Shown: positions 35,207 through 44,920, counted from the first letter of the stretch. The stretch: 64,000 nucleotides of DNA from Candidatus Thiocaldithrix dubininis (GCA_029972135.1 CP124755.1:124001-188000); one strand, 5' to 3'. Translations and numbers: made by a program. Notes: generated by a model from the sequence alone, not told the origin.

Positions 35207-35504
35207 GAGTGTATTACAGGCGAAAAAAAACCGCCTTCAGCGGTATTGCCGCCAAAGAAAGGGATAACAGTCCCAGAATTTTGTAAACGCTAGCGAACTA
35301 GCTACGAAGAAGCATAGGCGAGAAAACACGGAAGTGCAATATGTAAATAACTCTAATTAAACATTACGCATTATTTAAATAAAAATGATAAAATAATTAA
35401 TATTAAAAGTTTGGCTTTAATAAAATAACTAAGTAAGAATTCATTAAAAAGGTCACAACAATATATGGTTATGACCCGTAAAGTTTATCACTTATAGTTG
35501 AAAT
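35207..35504. other. Leader structures of module B and AT-rich spacer
   Basis: On the minus strand, 35290-35207 repeats the module A leader: GGGACTGTTATCCC (35274-35261), then GGCGGC...GCCGTT-type hairpin with a T8 run. Beyond 35300 the DNA is AT-rich and I see no gene. It ends at the stop of the gene split by the IS630-type element. Confidence 0.5.
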
Positions 35505-35750
35505 TTAATCATGTTTAAGTACTTCCATATTCTTTATACCATTTAAAGTAAAATCTATTCTTAAAGCGTCTGGCGAACGTCGGCTACACCTGCCCTTATA
35601 AATAGATGTCTCTTTATCTGTACTAGTAATATATTGAATAAAGACGAAAAATTCAGTCATTTGTTTGTTGGCCATTACAAGCCTTGGACGTTCAAAGACT
35701 CTTCGAGTTTCTAATTTATCTAAAGGAATATTAATCTTTTTACCTAAATA
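35505..35750 (-). pseudogene. Small secreted protein gene, 3' fragment split by IS630
   Basis: 82 codons (including the stop) continuing the gene that starts at 37130. Together with 36858-37130, and using one copy of the TA target, the frame is restored (NVM-YLGKKINIPLDKLETRR). The complete protein would be 172 residues. The fragment ends ...KNMEVLKHD. No family is recognised. Confidence 0.85.
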
Positions 35751-35773
35751 AGTAACTATCCAAAAGTTATCGT

Positions 35774-36367
35774 TTATTTTTTGCCGAATTCAGCCAGTAT
35801 AGCCAATACCTGCTCCCTCATGTCCTTGTAGCTTTTGTATGCATCCAGCGGCAACCATTCATATTTGATTTTTCGCCAAAGTATTTCGATAGGATTGAGT
35901 TCAGGGCTATAAGCTGGCAAAAAATGTAAGCAAATTCCCGCCAACATCCAATCATCGCACTTACCGATGAAAGCCTTACTGGTGTGTATCGGGGCGTTAT
36001 CCAGAATGACAACGCAAGGTGTCTTCGTTTGGGCGAATTCTTCAGCATAACGAACAGCAAACGCATCAAAAGCGGCAATGGCTGCTTGTGAGTCAACGCG
36101 CCCTTCCACCGTGTGGAAAAAACTGTTGTTACCCAAGCTCATAAAACCTAATATATTCAAACGCTTGCTCTGGGTAGTAGGCAGCCTGCGCGTTTCGCCC
36201 CGTTTCTGCCATCCGTAAGGGACACAAGGGGTGGTGGTGAAACCGGAGCCATCGAAGTAGTAAATGAGCAACTTACCCGCTGCCATCTGTTGGTGAAGGA
36301 ATGCTTGAATGTCCTTCTCACGCTCGAAGTCTATCGAATCACGTTTATCTTTCAATGATTTACGCAT
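35774..36367 (-). CDS. IS630 transposase, C-terminal (OrfB, DDE) part
   Basis: 197 residues with the DDE triad: Asp in YYFDGSGFT, Asp in VVILDNAPIHTS, and Glu in PAYSPELNPIEILW. It overlaps OrfA and is probably expressed only as the -1 frameshift fusion; the MRKSLKD start may be a coincidence. Full-length catalytic domain, so the element may be active. Confidence 0.88.
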   Translation of the reverse strand: MRKSLKDKRDSIDFEREKDIQAFLHQQMAAGKLLIYYFDGSGFTTTPCVPYGWQKRGETRRLPTTQSKRLNILGFMSLGNNSFFHTVEGRVDSQAAIAAFDAFAVRYAEEFAQTKTPCVVILDNAPIHTSKAFIGKCDDWMLAGICLHFLPAYSPELNPIEILWRKIKYEWLPLDAYKSYKDMREQVLAILAEFGKK

Positions 36368-36788
36368 CCGCTTCCAGCGGTATTGGAATTTTTTTTAACA
36401 GGCGTTTCAAGGTGCTAGTGCTGGCTACTTTTTGGGTCATATCAGCCAGTTTAGTTTGGGCTGTTTTGATTTGGCGAGGTTCTTCGTCCACTAAGGTTTT
36501 CAATAGATCGACTTCTGCCGACGTGTATATCGTAGGACGACCGGCGCGGGGACGGTCATAAAGTCCCAGCAGCCCTTCATCTTCCCAGCGGTCGATCCAC
36601 CCACTGATGGCATCGCGCCGCACATCTAAGATTGACCACAGTTCCGTAATGCTAAAGCCGCGCGTACTCAATAAAATTGCTTGGGCACGCTGGCGGCAGC
36701 GGAACGTCGGGTGGTTCATATACATTTCCTGCAAGGTAATGCGGACTTCTTCTGGGATTGGCTGGGCAAATTTCATTAGTGTAGGCAT
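36360..36788 (-). CDS. IS630 transposase, N-terminal (OrfA) part
   Basis: 142 residues: paired helix-turn-helix DNA-binding region with FRCRQRAQAILLSTRGFSITELWSILDVRRDAISGWIDRWEDEGL and DRPRAGRP, typical of IS630. The C-terminal codons pass TTAAAAAAAATTCC (8 A). A -1 slip here changes the end IPIPLEADA to FQYRWKRMRKSLKDKRD and joins the catalytic ORF, as programmed frameshifting does in IS630-type elements. Confidence 0.88.
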   Translation of the reverse strand: MPTLMKFAQPIPEEVRITLQEMYMNHPTFRCRQRAQAILLSTRGFSITELWSILDVRRDAISGWIDRWEDEGLLGLYDRPRAGRPTIYTSAEVDLLKTLVDEEPRQIKTAQTKLADMTQKVASTSTLKRLLKKIPIPLEADA

Positions 36789-36857
36789 ACTTGGAGAACA
36801 GACAACCAGTTTACATCAGTAAAATCTTATACGCGAAAACTTCTAGATAGTTACTTA

Positions 36858-37130
36858 CATAACGTTGATGGCTTCGATATATAAAACATTATTACGTATA
36901 TATTCAAGTTGAATATGTTCTATTGGTTTAGGTACATCAAAATTATATACCTCACTGCTTTGCACAACAGATGTAGACATCCAATAACCCGGAAATACAT
37001 CAGGCGGTAAACCATTAATTAAAGTGCCTGATGTGTCAATTGGCGCTTTTTTCGATTCTGCATAAATAGAAATACTAAAACTTAACGTTAATAGGCTTAT
37101 TAGTAATAAAATTATTTTGCTTACTTGCAT
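36858..37130 (-). pseudogene. Small secreted protein gene, 5' fragment split by IS630
   Basis: The first 91 codons of a gene with signal peptide (KIILLLISLLTLSFSISIYA). It runs into the IS at NVM, then stops in the TAA formed by the target TA. Joined to 35505-35750 it encodes 172 residues. The protein has few distinctive features, and no domain is recognised. Confidence 0.85.
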
Positions 37131-37180
37131 TATGATAACTCGTTAAATTCATCTAAAAATATGTAATTATTTTACTATTT

Positions 37181-37927
37181 TCATTCTGATAAATGATTGT
37201 TTAATGGATAATTCGCTAACTCCCGCTTTAATTGCGCATACAGTTCTTGCGTCCATACTGGCACATTGTCGGGTAAAGCTGCATTAACTTGGCGTAAATC
37301 GGTTGGCGCAATGACCACTTGCAGATTGTCTTTGCCTAGCCACGCGGCGAGGGCGAATAATTCTTCAGCGGCTGGGTCGCCCATTGCTAAACAACCAATC
37401 GACTTGGCTTTGCCGTGAATCATAATATCGCCGCCCAGTTGTTCGCGTCCGTCAAGCGCTGCCATTTGTTTGTCAAAGGCGTTGGGGTAATTCAAGCGGA
37501 GTGAGACGTGAAACAGGCTATTCGGGTTGAGCAATTCGACTTGATAAAGGCCTTCAGGGACTTGTTTATCCCCTTCGCGTAGCTTAGGCCCTAAGCCACC
37601 GCTGGCGGCTTGGATGGGGTAGGTGTGAACCCACTGCCACGCGCCTTGTTTATTCGGGGCATACAATTGCAGTTGCTTACTGTCTTTAAAAGCCAGTAGC
37701 GCGATTTTGGGCGGTGGAAAATCCAAATTCGCTTGTTGAAAATAAGCCTGTAAGCGTTGCGCGGCACTTGTGCCAAATTGATTTAAGCGCTCGGCTACCG
37801 TGAATTGACCGCGTATTTGTGTATTGAGCTGACTCATAATGGATTGTCTGTAGACCCATGCAAAGCCTAACAATAGAACAATCAGCACGGTGAACCCAGC
37901 GTAATAAGCTTTGTTAACAGGACGCAT
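37181..37927 (-). CDS. L,D-transpeptidase (YkuD domain), membrane-anchored YafK-like
   Basis: 248 residues with an N-terminal TM anchor (AGFTVLIVLLLGFAWVY). A YkuD-type active site is present as IMIHGKAKSIGCLAMG, with the conserved His and the catalytic Cys. GPKLREGDKQVPEGLY is the YafK-type substrate groove signature. L,D-transpeptidases crosslink peptidoglycan or detach lipoproteins in the periplasm; YafK-type enzymes have the detaching role in E. coli. Single gene. Confidence 0.87.
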   Translation of the reverse strand: MRPVNKAYYAGFTVLIVLLLGFAWVYRQSIMSQLNTQIRGQFTVAERLNQFGTSAAQRLQAYFQQANLDFPPPKIALLAFKDSKQLQLYAPNKQGAWQWVHTYPIQAASGGLGPKLREGDKQVPEGLYQVELLNPNSLFHVSLRLNYPNAFDKQMAALDGREQLGGDIMIHGKAKSIGCLAMGDPAAEELFALAAWLGKDNLQVVIAPTDLRQVNAALPDNVPVWTQELYAQLKRELANYPLNNHLSE

Positions 37928-38000
37928 AAGCTGCTTTTTATAGGTTTATCGGGTAGCTTAGCTTATAGATCAGTTATGTAAAATTTGTGGAGTTTCTGCG

Positions 38001-39134
38001 ATGAATGCGCGTATAGCCGATTTATTTCCTGCGACCGAGACTTGTATTTATTTGAACCATGCGGCGGTTGCCCCTTGGCCACAAGCCACAGCGGAGGCAG
38101 TACAAGCGTTTGCCGCAGAAAATGCTACGCAAGGCACGTTGAATTATCCGCAGTGGTTAACGGTGGAACAGAACTTACGCGCACAAGCCGCTACTTTATT
38201 GAACGCACATGCGGATGAGATTGCGTTGGTGAAGAACACGTCGGAAGGCTTATCGTTTGTGGCTTACGGTTTAGAATGGCGTGTGGGTGATAATATTGTG
38301 GGTATTCAGCAAGAATTCCCTTCAAATCGCTTTGTGTGGCAGTCGCTAGCAGAGCAAGGCGTTGAGTTTCGTATGTTGGATTTAACGCACGCGCCGGATG
38401 ATCCCGAAACCGCTTTATTAAAACTGTGTGATAGCAATACCCGTTTAATTGCAGTCAGTGCAGTGCAATATGCCAATGGCTTACGCATGGATTTACAGCG
38501 TATCGGTGAATTCTGCCAGCGTCATGACATTTTATTTTGCGTGGATGCGATTCAGCAATTAGGCGTAATTCCCTTGGATGTGCAAGCGATTCATGCCGAT
38601 TTCGTGGTCGCCGATGGGCATAAATGGCTATTAGCACCGGAAGGCTTGGGGCTGTTTTATGTGCGGCAAACGCATTTAGCCCAGCTTAAACTGACGCAAT
38701 ACGGTTGGCATACGGCCGAAAGTTTGAGTGATTACAGCGCGCAAACTTATCAGATTGCCCAATCGGCACGACGCTTTGAATGTGGCAGCCCGAATATGTT
38801 GGGAATTCATGCCTTACATGCCAGCTTAAACGTATTACTTACACACGGCATTGCCGACATTTGGCAGCAAGTCAGTGAACGCATCGAATTTTTAATCCAA
38901 GGTTTAAGCGCGATACCCGAGGTAGAACTGCTGAGTGATACGCGCTTAGAACGGCGTTCCGGTATTGTGAGCTTTAAGCTTAAACAAGGTGATACAGATG
39001 CGCTGTATCAATACTTACAAGCCAATGGCGTCTTTTGTGCGCCACGCGGGGGCGGTATTCGCTTATCCCCGCATTTTTATACACCGATGGCGCAATTAGC
39101 CCGCGTGTTGGAATTAGTGCGACTGGCTGCGTAA
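38001..39134 (+). CDS. Class V aminotransferase (cysteine desulfurase-like)
   Basis: 377 residues. A PLP-dependent class V aminotransferase: YLNHAAVAPWP at the N-terminus, VDAIQQLGVIPLDV, and the PLP-binding Lys in ADGHKWLLAPEGLG. The sequence resembles isopenicillin N epimerase/selenocysteine-lyase-type branches more than IscS because it lacks a clear Cys catalytic loop. Substrate unknown. The 3' end overlaps the convergent pspA gene by 21 bp. Confidence 0.83.
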   Translation: MNARIADLFPATETCIYLNHAAVAPWPQATAEAVQAFAAENATQGTLNYPQWLTVEQNLRAQAATLLNAHADEIALVKNTSEGLSFVAYGLEWRVGDNIVGIQQEFPSNRFVWQSLAEQGVEFRMLDLTHAPDDPETALLKLCDSNTRLIAVSAVQYANGLRMDLQRIGEFCQRHDILFCVDAIQQLGVIPLDVQAIHADFVVADGHKWLLAPEGLGLFYVRQTHLAQLKLTQYGWHTAESLSDYSAQTYQIAQSARRFECGSPNMLGIHALHASLNVLLTHGIADIWQQVSERIEFLIQGLSAIPEVELLSDTRLERRSGIVSFKLKQGDTDALYQYLQANGVFCAPRGGGIRLSPHFYTPMAQLARVLELVRLAA

Positions 39135-39794
39135 GCGGGCTAACACAGCATTGACCTTATCTTGCTTCTCCAGTTTGGCGAGATTCAAGGTTGTGCCCTG
39201 TTCCATATAACTATCAATCTGTTGCATGGCTTGCATTTGATCATCAAACGCGCTTTGTTTAGCTTGTAAGCGGGTTACCGAATCCTGCATTTTCTCGAAA
39301 GCATCACTATGGCAATTACTGTGTTTTGCTAATTTACCGACCGCTTGCTGCGCGTGTTGCGTGGTGCGCGCCATGTGTAATTGCGCCCGATACATTTCTA
39401 ACTGATTCGTCGTGGTTTTCAAATTGGCGAGTAAGCGATTTTCATACTGTTGTAATTGCTCACATTGTTGCTGTTGTTGCGCAATCAAGGCTTCTTGATC
39501 AACCAAGGCATTGGCAATGACCGCCGCATTTTGCTCATCGTTTTGCGCCAAATAACGTTGAATTAAAGCTTCTTTTTCAACAAGTTTGGCTTTATATAGC
39601 TCCAATTGCCGTTGCATTTTGACTTTGTCTGCCATAACTTGCGCTAAATGTTGTTTGGCTTGGCGTAAGTTAGCTTCGCAGTCATAAATTTCTTGACCCA
39701 GAATACTTAAGGCTTGGCTATCCACTGTCGATTCTAAGCGTTCGCGGGTTTTAGCACGCGCGGCGGTTGCCAATTTTTCAATTAAATAAAACAT
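39114..39794 (-). CDS. pspA: PspA/IM30-family membrane-stress protein
   Basis: 226 residues, almost all helical coiled coil, with the N-terminal amphipathic segment (FYLIEKLATAARAKTRERLES) and DCEANLRQAKQHLAQVMA that typify PspA/Vipp1. Such proteins form ESCRT-III-like rods and protect the inner membrane. The gene lies 17 bp downstream of a YiaA-like gene in the same direction. No pspBC or pspF is visible, so the control differs from the E. coli phage-shock operon. Confidence 0.85.
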   Translation of the reverse strand: MFYLIEKLATAARAKTRERLESTVDSQALSILGQEIYDCEANLRQAKQHLAQVMADKVKMQRQLELYKAKLVEKEALIQRYLAQNDEQNAAVIANALVDQEALIAQQQQQCEQLQQYENRLLANLKTTTNQLEMYRAQLHMARTTQHAQQAVGKLAKHSNCHSDAFEKMQDSVTRLQAKQSAFDDQMQAMQQIDSYMEQGTTLNLAKLEKQDKVNAVLARLRSQSH

Positions 39795-39811
39795 AAAGCT
39801 ACTCCTAAAAA

Positions 39812-40084
39812 TTAAGCGCCGTATTCTTTTAAGATTTTGTTGGTTTTGGCTTCATTGATTTTATTGAGTAAGCGTTCGGCTTCGTGCTCGTCGCGCAGTG
39901 TTTTGGATAGCATAATGGTAGCACTGACCAGAAATAAGGAGTTCAATGCCATATAGCCTTTGACCAGTAATGAGCCTTCCATAAAGAAAATAAACAAGCC
40001 CATTGAGATTAAAGAAATCGCAAAGGTTAATTTGACAAACAGTAGCCAGCTATTAGAGCTAGGCATGGCAATATTTTCATTCAT
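39812..40084 (-). CDS. YiaA/B two-helix inner membrane protein
   Basis: 90 residues with two TM helices (LLFVKLTFAISLISMGLFIFF and VKGYMALNSLFLVSATIMLS) and a short cytosolic tail. The WLLFVKLTFAIS...KGY signature is the YiaA/YiaB family. It precedes pspA in a two-gene operon, a pairing common in proteobacteria, which suggests a shared membrane-stress role. Confidence 0.8.
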   Translation of the reverse strand: MNENIAMPSSNSWLLFVKLTFAISLISMGLFIFFMEGSLLVKGYMALNSLFLVSATIMLSKTLRDEHEAERLLNKINEAKTNKILKEYGA

Positions 40085-40224
40085 AAGTCACCTCGTTGTT
40101 GTGTTTTTGCTTGATGAACAACAGCTTAGGTGAAGGTATTGATTAGGGCAATGCTGATTCCTGAAGTAGAAACGCATAAGGCGAAAAGTAGCAAATAATG
40201 CTACTTCTGCGCAGATTAGAGGGG

Positions 40225-41325
40225 TTAGGCGAAGCTGGCTGGCTCTTGTTGCGTGGCACAATGAATCGTACCGCCCCCCGCTGCAATCGCATCGACATTA
40301 ATCTGTTCGATTTTGCGCTCGGGATAAGCGTTTTGTAAGGCAGTTTTAGCCGCAAGGTCAGCCGCTTTATCACCAAAATTTTGCATAATGACCGCGCCAT
40401 TACACAGATAAAAACCAATATAACCGGCAGCAAATTCATTATTTAAAAACTGCGGGCGAATGTCTTGCGGGCTGGTTAAGGTCGTAACGCTTAATGCATT
40501 GCCTTTAGCGTCTTTAGCTTGTTTTAAAATCTCTAAATGCTGCTGTGTGACCGCGTGATCGTAAGATTTGGGATCTGGATCATAACCGGCTAATACTACG
40601 CCGGGTTTGACAAAACGCGCATAAAAATCGGTATGCCCATCGGTGATGTCTTTGCCTTTAATGCCCGGCAACCAAATGATTTTTTCCAAACCTAACAAGG
40701 GCATAAGTAAATCTTCGATTTGCGCTTTGGATAAGTTGGGGTTGCGGTTGTGATTAATCACGCAGCTTTCGGTCATAATGGCTGTGCCTTCGCCATCGAC
40801 TTCAATACAGCCGCCTTCCATTACCAGAGACGTATGCATCAGCGGTACTTGGCTTTGCTTGGCAATAAAGCTGGCAACCTTAGCATCATGAGCATGGCTT
40901 TGTTTATTGCCCCAACCATTGAAATTAAAATCAATCGCGGCTTTCTCGCCTGCTTCATTTAAGACAAAAATTGCCCCCGTGTCGCGTATCCATAAATCAT
41001 CCAGCGGGCAGACAATTAATTTTACCTTGTCATTCACTAAGGCTTGTGCGGTACTTAAATCAGCTTGCCTAACTAACATATAAACCGGCTCATACTGTGC
41101 AATAGTGTTGGCCAATAAGGCTAGATTGCGTTGCACGTCAGGCAATAATTTCTTACCCCAAATAGCCGCACTTGCCCCAAACGCCATCCAAGTACCTTCA
41201 TGCGGGCTGCCTTCTTCCGGCATAAACCATGCTTTAGTGCCAGCTTGTACGGTATTACGCGTTAAACCGTTTAAACCCAACGATGCCGCTACGCCAGTAG
41301 CTAAAAAATGGCGACGTGTCATCAT
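40225..41325 (-). CDS. Agmatine deiminase/porphyromonas-type peptidyl-arginine deiminase, Tat-exported
   Basis: 366 residues. The N-terminus MTRRHFLATGVAASLGLNG is a Tat signal (twin Arg plus hydrophobic core). The core has the arginine-deiminase fold features: LDDLWIRDTGAIF, VMEGGCIEVDGEG, GHTDFYARFVKPG and the catalytic Cys in GGTIHCATQQEP. Most agmatine deiminases are cytosolic; a Tat-exported version acts outside the inner membrane. The product would be N-carbamoylputrescine or a related citrulline-type compound. Confidence 0.87.
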   Translation of the reverse strand: MMTRRHFLATGVAASLGLNGLTRNTVQAGTKAWFMPEEGSPHEGTWMAFGASAAIWGKKLLPDVQRNLALLANTIAQYEPVYMLVRQADLSTAQALVNDKVKLIVCPLDDLWIRDTGAIFVLNEAGEKAAIDFNFNGWGNKQSHAHDAKVASFIAKQSQVPLMHTSLVMEGGCIEVDGEGTAIMTESCVINHNRNPNLSKAQIEDLLMPLLGLEKIIWLPGIKGKDITDGHTDFYARFVKPGVVLAGYDPDPKSYDHAVTQQHLEILKQAKDAKGNALSVTTLTSPQDIRPQFLNNEFAAGYIGFYLCNGAVIMQNFGDKAADLAAKTALQNAYPERKIEQINVDAIAAGGGTIHCATQQEPASFA

Positions 41326-41387
41326 ACGATTTCCTTAAGGGGTAGAGAAACCGTCAGTATAGTTGATTTCTTAAAAAATATTTAAAA

Positions 41388-42134
41388 TTAATGGGTTGGT
41401 TTGCGTTTATCCCCAAATAAGCGTTCATAATCCCAATCTCGAATACCGATTAGTAAGGTCGAACCTTTGCGTTGTCCAATCGGTAAACTCGCGTCGTCTT
41501 TGCTTAGGGTATCGAAGTCTTTTGCCAGTTGTGCCATTTTGCGCTGGAAGAGCGCATTGCTGGCATCGCTTAACATGCCATTCAGTACAATCAATTTTTC
41601 GCTGGCTTTACTAAAGTTGGTGCGGAAATATTCGCTTTCAATTTTGGCACGGAAAAGCTGCATAATCGGTCCATCGTCGCGCCATTTAAAATTCGCTGCC
41701 ACTAATAATTTAATGCGATTACTCGGCTGTAATTCAATAATATGAATACGGTCTAAATGCGCGAGATAACGAATGACTTGGGTTTCAGTGAAATTATAAT
41801 TCTGAATAATATCGGTGAGTGTCCAGCGGTTTAATACACAAACCGTAATCATTAATAAGCTTAGATCGTCAGCAATTTCTTTTTCCTGCGCCAGACTCAG
41901 TTCACTAATCGGTTGGGAGTGTTCCGCCTTCATTTCTCGCACTAAATCGGAAATCTCTAGTTCCATTAAGGCGCAAATCGCATCTAAGCGTTGTAGCGAA
42001 AGATTCTGTTCGGAAAACAAGCGCTTAACGCTGGCTTCGGATAAGTCTAAACAAGTCGCAACATCAACATAGGTTTTATTATGGCGTTTGAGTAGCTTTT
42101 TTAAGGTATGCATCAGTTCAGTGGTTTGCGGCAT
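41388..42134 (-). CDS. XRE-family transcriptional regulator
   Basis: 248 residues: an N-terminal HTH of the XRE/Cro type (DVATCLDLSEASVKRLFSEQNLSLQRLDAICALM), then a central helical region with a second HTH-like segment (TDIIQNYNFTETQVIRYLAHLDRI) and a long C-terminal domain of unknown ligand. The layout resembles a family of stand-alone repressors found with envelope or secondary-metabolism genes. Its target is unknown; it lies alone between the deiminase and the copper genes. Confidence 0.75.
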   Translation of the reverse strand: MPQTTELMHTLKKLLKRHNKTYVDVATCLDLSEASVKRLFSEQNLSLQRLDAICALMELEISDLVREMKAEHSQPISELSLAQEKEIADDLSLLMITVCVLNRWTLTDIIQNYNFTETQVIRYLAHLDRIHIIELQPSNRIKLLVAANFKWRDDGPIMQLFRAKIESEYFRTNFSKASEKLIVLNGMLSDASNALFQRKMAQLAKDFDTLSKDDASLPIGQRKGSTLLIGIRDWDYERLFGDKRKPTH

Positions 42135-42200
42135 GGGTTTTAACTTGTTAAATCCAACATGCCGTTGACTATAGCGTGTTGCAGCAAAGCCTTATATGAA

Positions 42201-42695
42201 TTAATGCGCCGTATGTCCCATACCCATACCGGCCGGTGGGGTTACTGCTTGAATCGGTGCGGTAATGGTACTGCTGCTGCCGTCTTCAAATTGCAAAGTT
42301 ACATTGGCGTTTTCACCGGCTTTCAGGTTTTGTTTTAAACCAATTAACATAATATGCAAACCACCCGGTTTGAGTTCAGTTTTGCCGTTTGCCGGAATAT
42401 CAATTTGCGGCACTTGGCGCATTTCCATAACACCGTTGTTATTGGTATGCGTATGCAGTTCGACCGTTGCCGCCACAGGGCTAGCAGCCGATTTAATGCT
42501 ATGTGCCTTAGCTGAACTACTAACCAAGGTCAGAAACGCTGCGCTATTTGGTTGACCGGGCGGTACAGCACGTACATAAGGGTTTTCAACCTTGATTTCA
42601 GCGGCGGCGCTGCCTTTAGCGGCATTATCAGCGCCACAAGCAGCGGTAAAGACTAATAAAACGCTCATCATGGTGGCTTTCAACAGTGATGACAT
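42201..42695 (-). CDS. PCu(A)C copper chaperone, lipoprotein
   Basis: About 164 residues from ATG 42695 (AAGGAAA ribosome site). Signal peptide with lipobox FTAAC, then the PCuAC domain with the copper motif spread over VELHTH, GVMEMRQVP and GGLHIML (His and Met ligands). The C-terminus GMGMGHTAH adds more Met/His ligands. These chaperones deliver Cu(I) to cytochrome oxidase in the periplasm. It lies 66 bp downstream of the copper-type TonB receptor gene, same strand, so the two form a copper-uptake unit. Confidence 0.88.
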   Translation of the reverse strand: MSSLLKATMMSVLLVFTAACGADNAAKGSAAAEIKVENPYVRAVPPGQPNSAAFLTLVSSSAKAHSIKSAASPVAATVELHTHTNNNGVMEMRQVPQIDIPANGKTELKPGGLHIMLIGLKQNLKAGENANVTLQFEDGSSSTITAPIQAVTPPAGMGMGHTAH

Positions 42696-42760
42696 TTTGT
42701 ATGTTTCCTTTAAAAAGGGGGTAGTTGTTGCCAAGTACCCCGAATGGACAAACCAGACTC

Positions 42761-44818
42761 TTAGAATTCAGTTTCTAACTTCAACCACGCAGTACGCCCC
42801 GGCTCATTCACGCGAATCGCCTGTGGATTGGCAATATCTGAGTTGGCACGGCTGACTTGCTCGGCATAGGTTTTATCAAATAGATTATCAACCCCAAAAC
42901 GTACCCGTGTGGCTTTGGTAATATTGTAGCGTCCATAGGCATCGAATACCGCATAACCACCAGCGCTAACAGGGTTACCCGCTTTATCTAATACTTCAAC
43001 CGGACTGGCTTTATCTAACTTGCCTTGATTGCCTGCAAAGCGCACGCGTGTGCCGCCACCCCATTTAGTAGCAGCATAATCCAATTGCACTTTGCCAATG
43101 ACGGGCGCGGTTTGCGCAATATTGCGGTTATCCGTGGTATTTTTACGGCGCACATAAGCCACATCACCCGATACTTTCAACTTATCGTTCAATTTGGCTT
43201 CTGAACCTAATTCTAAACCGTATAGATCCGCATCAACATTGCGGTAGATCGTGGTTTTAGTGGGCGTGCCTGCAACATTAACCATTTTGGCATCGCGTAA
43301 AATGAAATCGTCGACTTTATCCGCGAATACGCTGCCAGTTAAACGGGTTTTGCCGATTTTATGGCTGACCCCTAAGTCTAATTGATTATGCTTTTCCGGT
43401 TTAATATCGGGATTACCCGTCCAGTTGCCATTATTAAGATAACGCTCAGTTTCATCCGCCGTGCGTACGGTATGACTAGCCCCCGTAAATACAGTGGTGC
43501 GCTCATTTAAATTCTTTTCGTAACGTAACAAACCCCCAACATTGTGTTCCGTTTTATCCTTAGCGGTTGTGCCATACACCGTGTTGTAACGCTGATTCGC
43601 GCTCATACCATTGGCTAAGGCGACATTGGCTTTATCCGCACTGGCTTCTACTTGGTCATAACGCACGCCGTATTTGAGTTTGCCATTGTTATTTAACTGG
43701 GTTTCGGCTTCCGCAAACACGCCGGTTTGGTTAGTTTTGGCATTCGGCCACAATAAGAACATATCTTTATTCGTGGTTTTGTTCTGCATAACAGCGTTAC
43801 GCGTGCGATCTTGTACATTCAGACCGTAGGTAACTTCTGTGTGATTTCCCACAGTAGAAGTTAAGGCGAGTTTGCCACCCTTAGTGTCCGACGTAGTCGG
43901 CACAGACATTTTTGTGGCAGGCGGGGGTGTGCGTAAGCTGTAGTTGTCCATAACGTGGTCAACATTACTGATATAGGCTTCCGCATCTACGCTTTTGATT
44001 GCGCCGTCAAATTTGTCTTTATATTTTAAGCGATGAATATCGGCTTGTTCGGTGGGGCTATCCATACCCGCCCCCGGATACAGTGCATCCGAGAAGTCAT
44101 TGTTTTCATAAGAATATTCGATTAAGCGGTTTTCGGTTGGTGTAACCCCTAACACTACACCGCCTTGGCGATGCTTATAAGACGAACGCACTTCTTTACC
44201 GTCACCGTCTTTATAGTTATCGGCGTTGCGATCTTGCGCAAATAAACGCACATAACCTTTTTGATTACCGGCGGTTAAATCGGCAGATAGATCGTGTTTA
44301 ACACCATTAGACATTGTGGTGGCGGTGAGTTTGCCGCTTAAGCCACCTGTTGGTTTAACAAGGCTACGGGTATCGCGCTCGAATGCTACTGTACCACCCG
44401 AGCCGCCCGAGCCATTTTGTAAGGTTTGTACACCTTTTTGTACAGTAACTTTTTCATAAGATTCCAGTGCGGCGTAACTGGTCGGTGGATCCATACGATT
44501 AGGGCAACCGCCGTGTAAATACGCACCGTCTAATAACACATTCACTTGGGTTTGCGATTGTCCCCGAATAATAGGTTCGATACCGCGCCCACCGAAGCGG
44601 CTACCTGTTACGCCATTCAGTTGTTTTAAGAATTCGCCACCGTCAGCGGGTAACACGGGGGTATTTTCGGCAAGTTTGGCACGCGCTTCATTCGGTGATT
44701 TTTTTTGCTTAGTGGTTTTAATGGTGACATTTAAGGTATCTGTCTCATTCGCCTGTACCAAACCACTCAGTAATAGAGTAGAACAACAGAGCAATAAGCC
44801 GGGAAGCGCGTATTTCAT
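42761..44818 (-). CDS. TonB-dependent copper receptor (OprC/NosA-like)
   Basis: About 685 residues from ATG 44818 (AAGG, 7 nt). Signal peptide, plug domain (VTGSRFGGRGIEPIIRGQ ... VNVLLDGAYLHGGCPNRMDPP) and a 22-strand barrel ending in F. The CPN motif in HGGCPNRMDPPTSY, with nearby Met, is the copper-binding hallmark of OprC. It imports copper across the outer membrane with TonB energy. An ORF start upstream (44860) has no signal peptide and is less likely. The promoter region has a TGTG-rich palindrome. Confidence 0.92.
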   Translation of the reverse strand: MKYALPGLLLCCSTLLLSGLVQANETDTLNVTIKTTKQKKSPNEARAKLAENTPVLPADGGEFLKQLNGVTGSRFGGRGIEPIIRGQSQTQVNVLLDGAYLHGGCPNRMDPPTSYAALESYEKVTVQKGVQTLQNGSGGSGGTVAFERDTRSLVKPTGGLSGKLTATTMSNGVKHDLSADLTAGNQKGYVRLFAQDRNADNYKDGDGKEVRSSYKHRQGGVVLGVTPTENRLIEYSYENNDFSDALYPGAGMDSPTEQADIHRLKYKDKFDGAIKSVDAEAYISNVDHVMDNYSLRTPPPATKMSVPTTSDTKGGKLALTSTVGNHTEVTYGLNVQDRTRNAVMQNKTTNKDMFLLWPNAKTNQTGVFAEAETQLNNNGKLKYGVRYDQVEASADKANVALANGMSANQRYNTVYGTTAKDKTEHNVGGLLRYEKNLNERTTVFTGASHTVRTADETERYLNNGNWTGNPDIKPEKHNQLDLGVSHKIGKTRLTGSVFADKVDDFILRDAKMVNVAGTPTKTTIYRNVDADLYGLELGSEAKLNDKLKVSGDVAYVRRKNTTDNRNIAQTAPVIGKVQLDYAATKWGGGTRVRFAGNQGKLDKASPVEVLDKAGNPVSAGGYAVFDAYGRYNITKATRVRFGVDNLFDKTYAEQVSRANSDIANPQAIRVNEPGRTAWLKLETEF

Positions 44819-44920
44819 GGGGAAGCCTTTCTTGTGAGTCTGGTGAACACGCCACAGCAAACTCTATGCCAAACAATAATTTACTTAAATATCAGTTTAT
44901 TAGAAAATGCTTCTATATCA

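Larger units (their letters stand above)
35751..36855 (-). mobile_element. IS630-family insertion sequence
   Basis: 1105-bp element with inverted ends reading AGTAACTATC(C/T)A(A/G)AAGTT from both sides, flanked by TA (35749-35750 and 36856-36857), the typical IS630/Tc1 target duplication. It carries two overlapping ORFs that join by a -1 frameshift into one transposase, and lies within a secreted protein gene. Confidence 0.9.
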
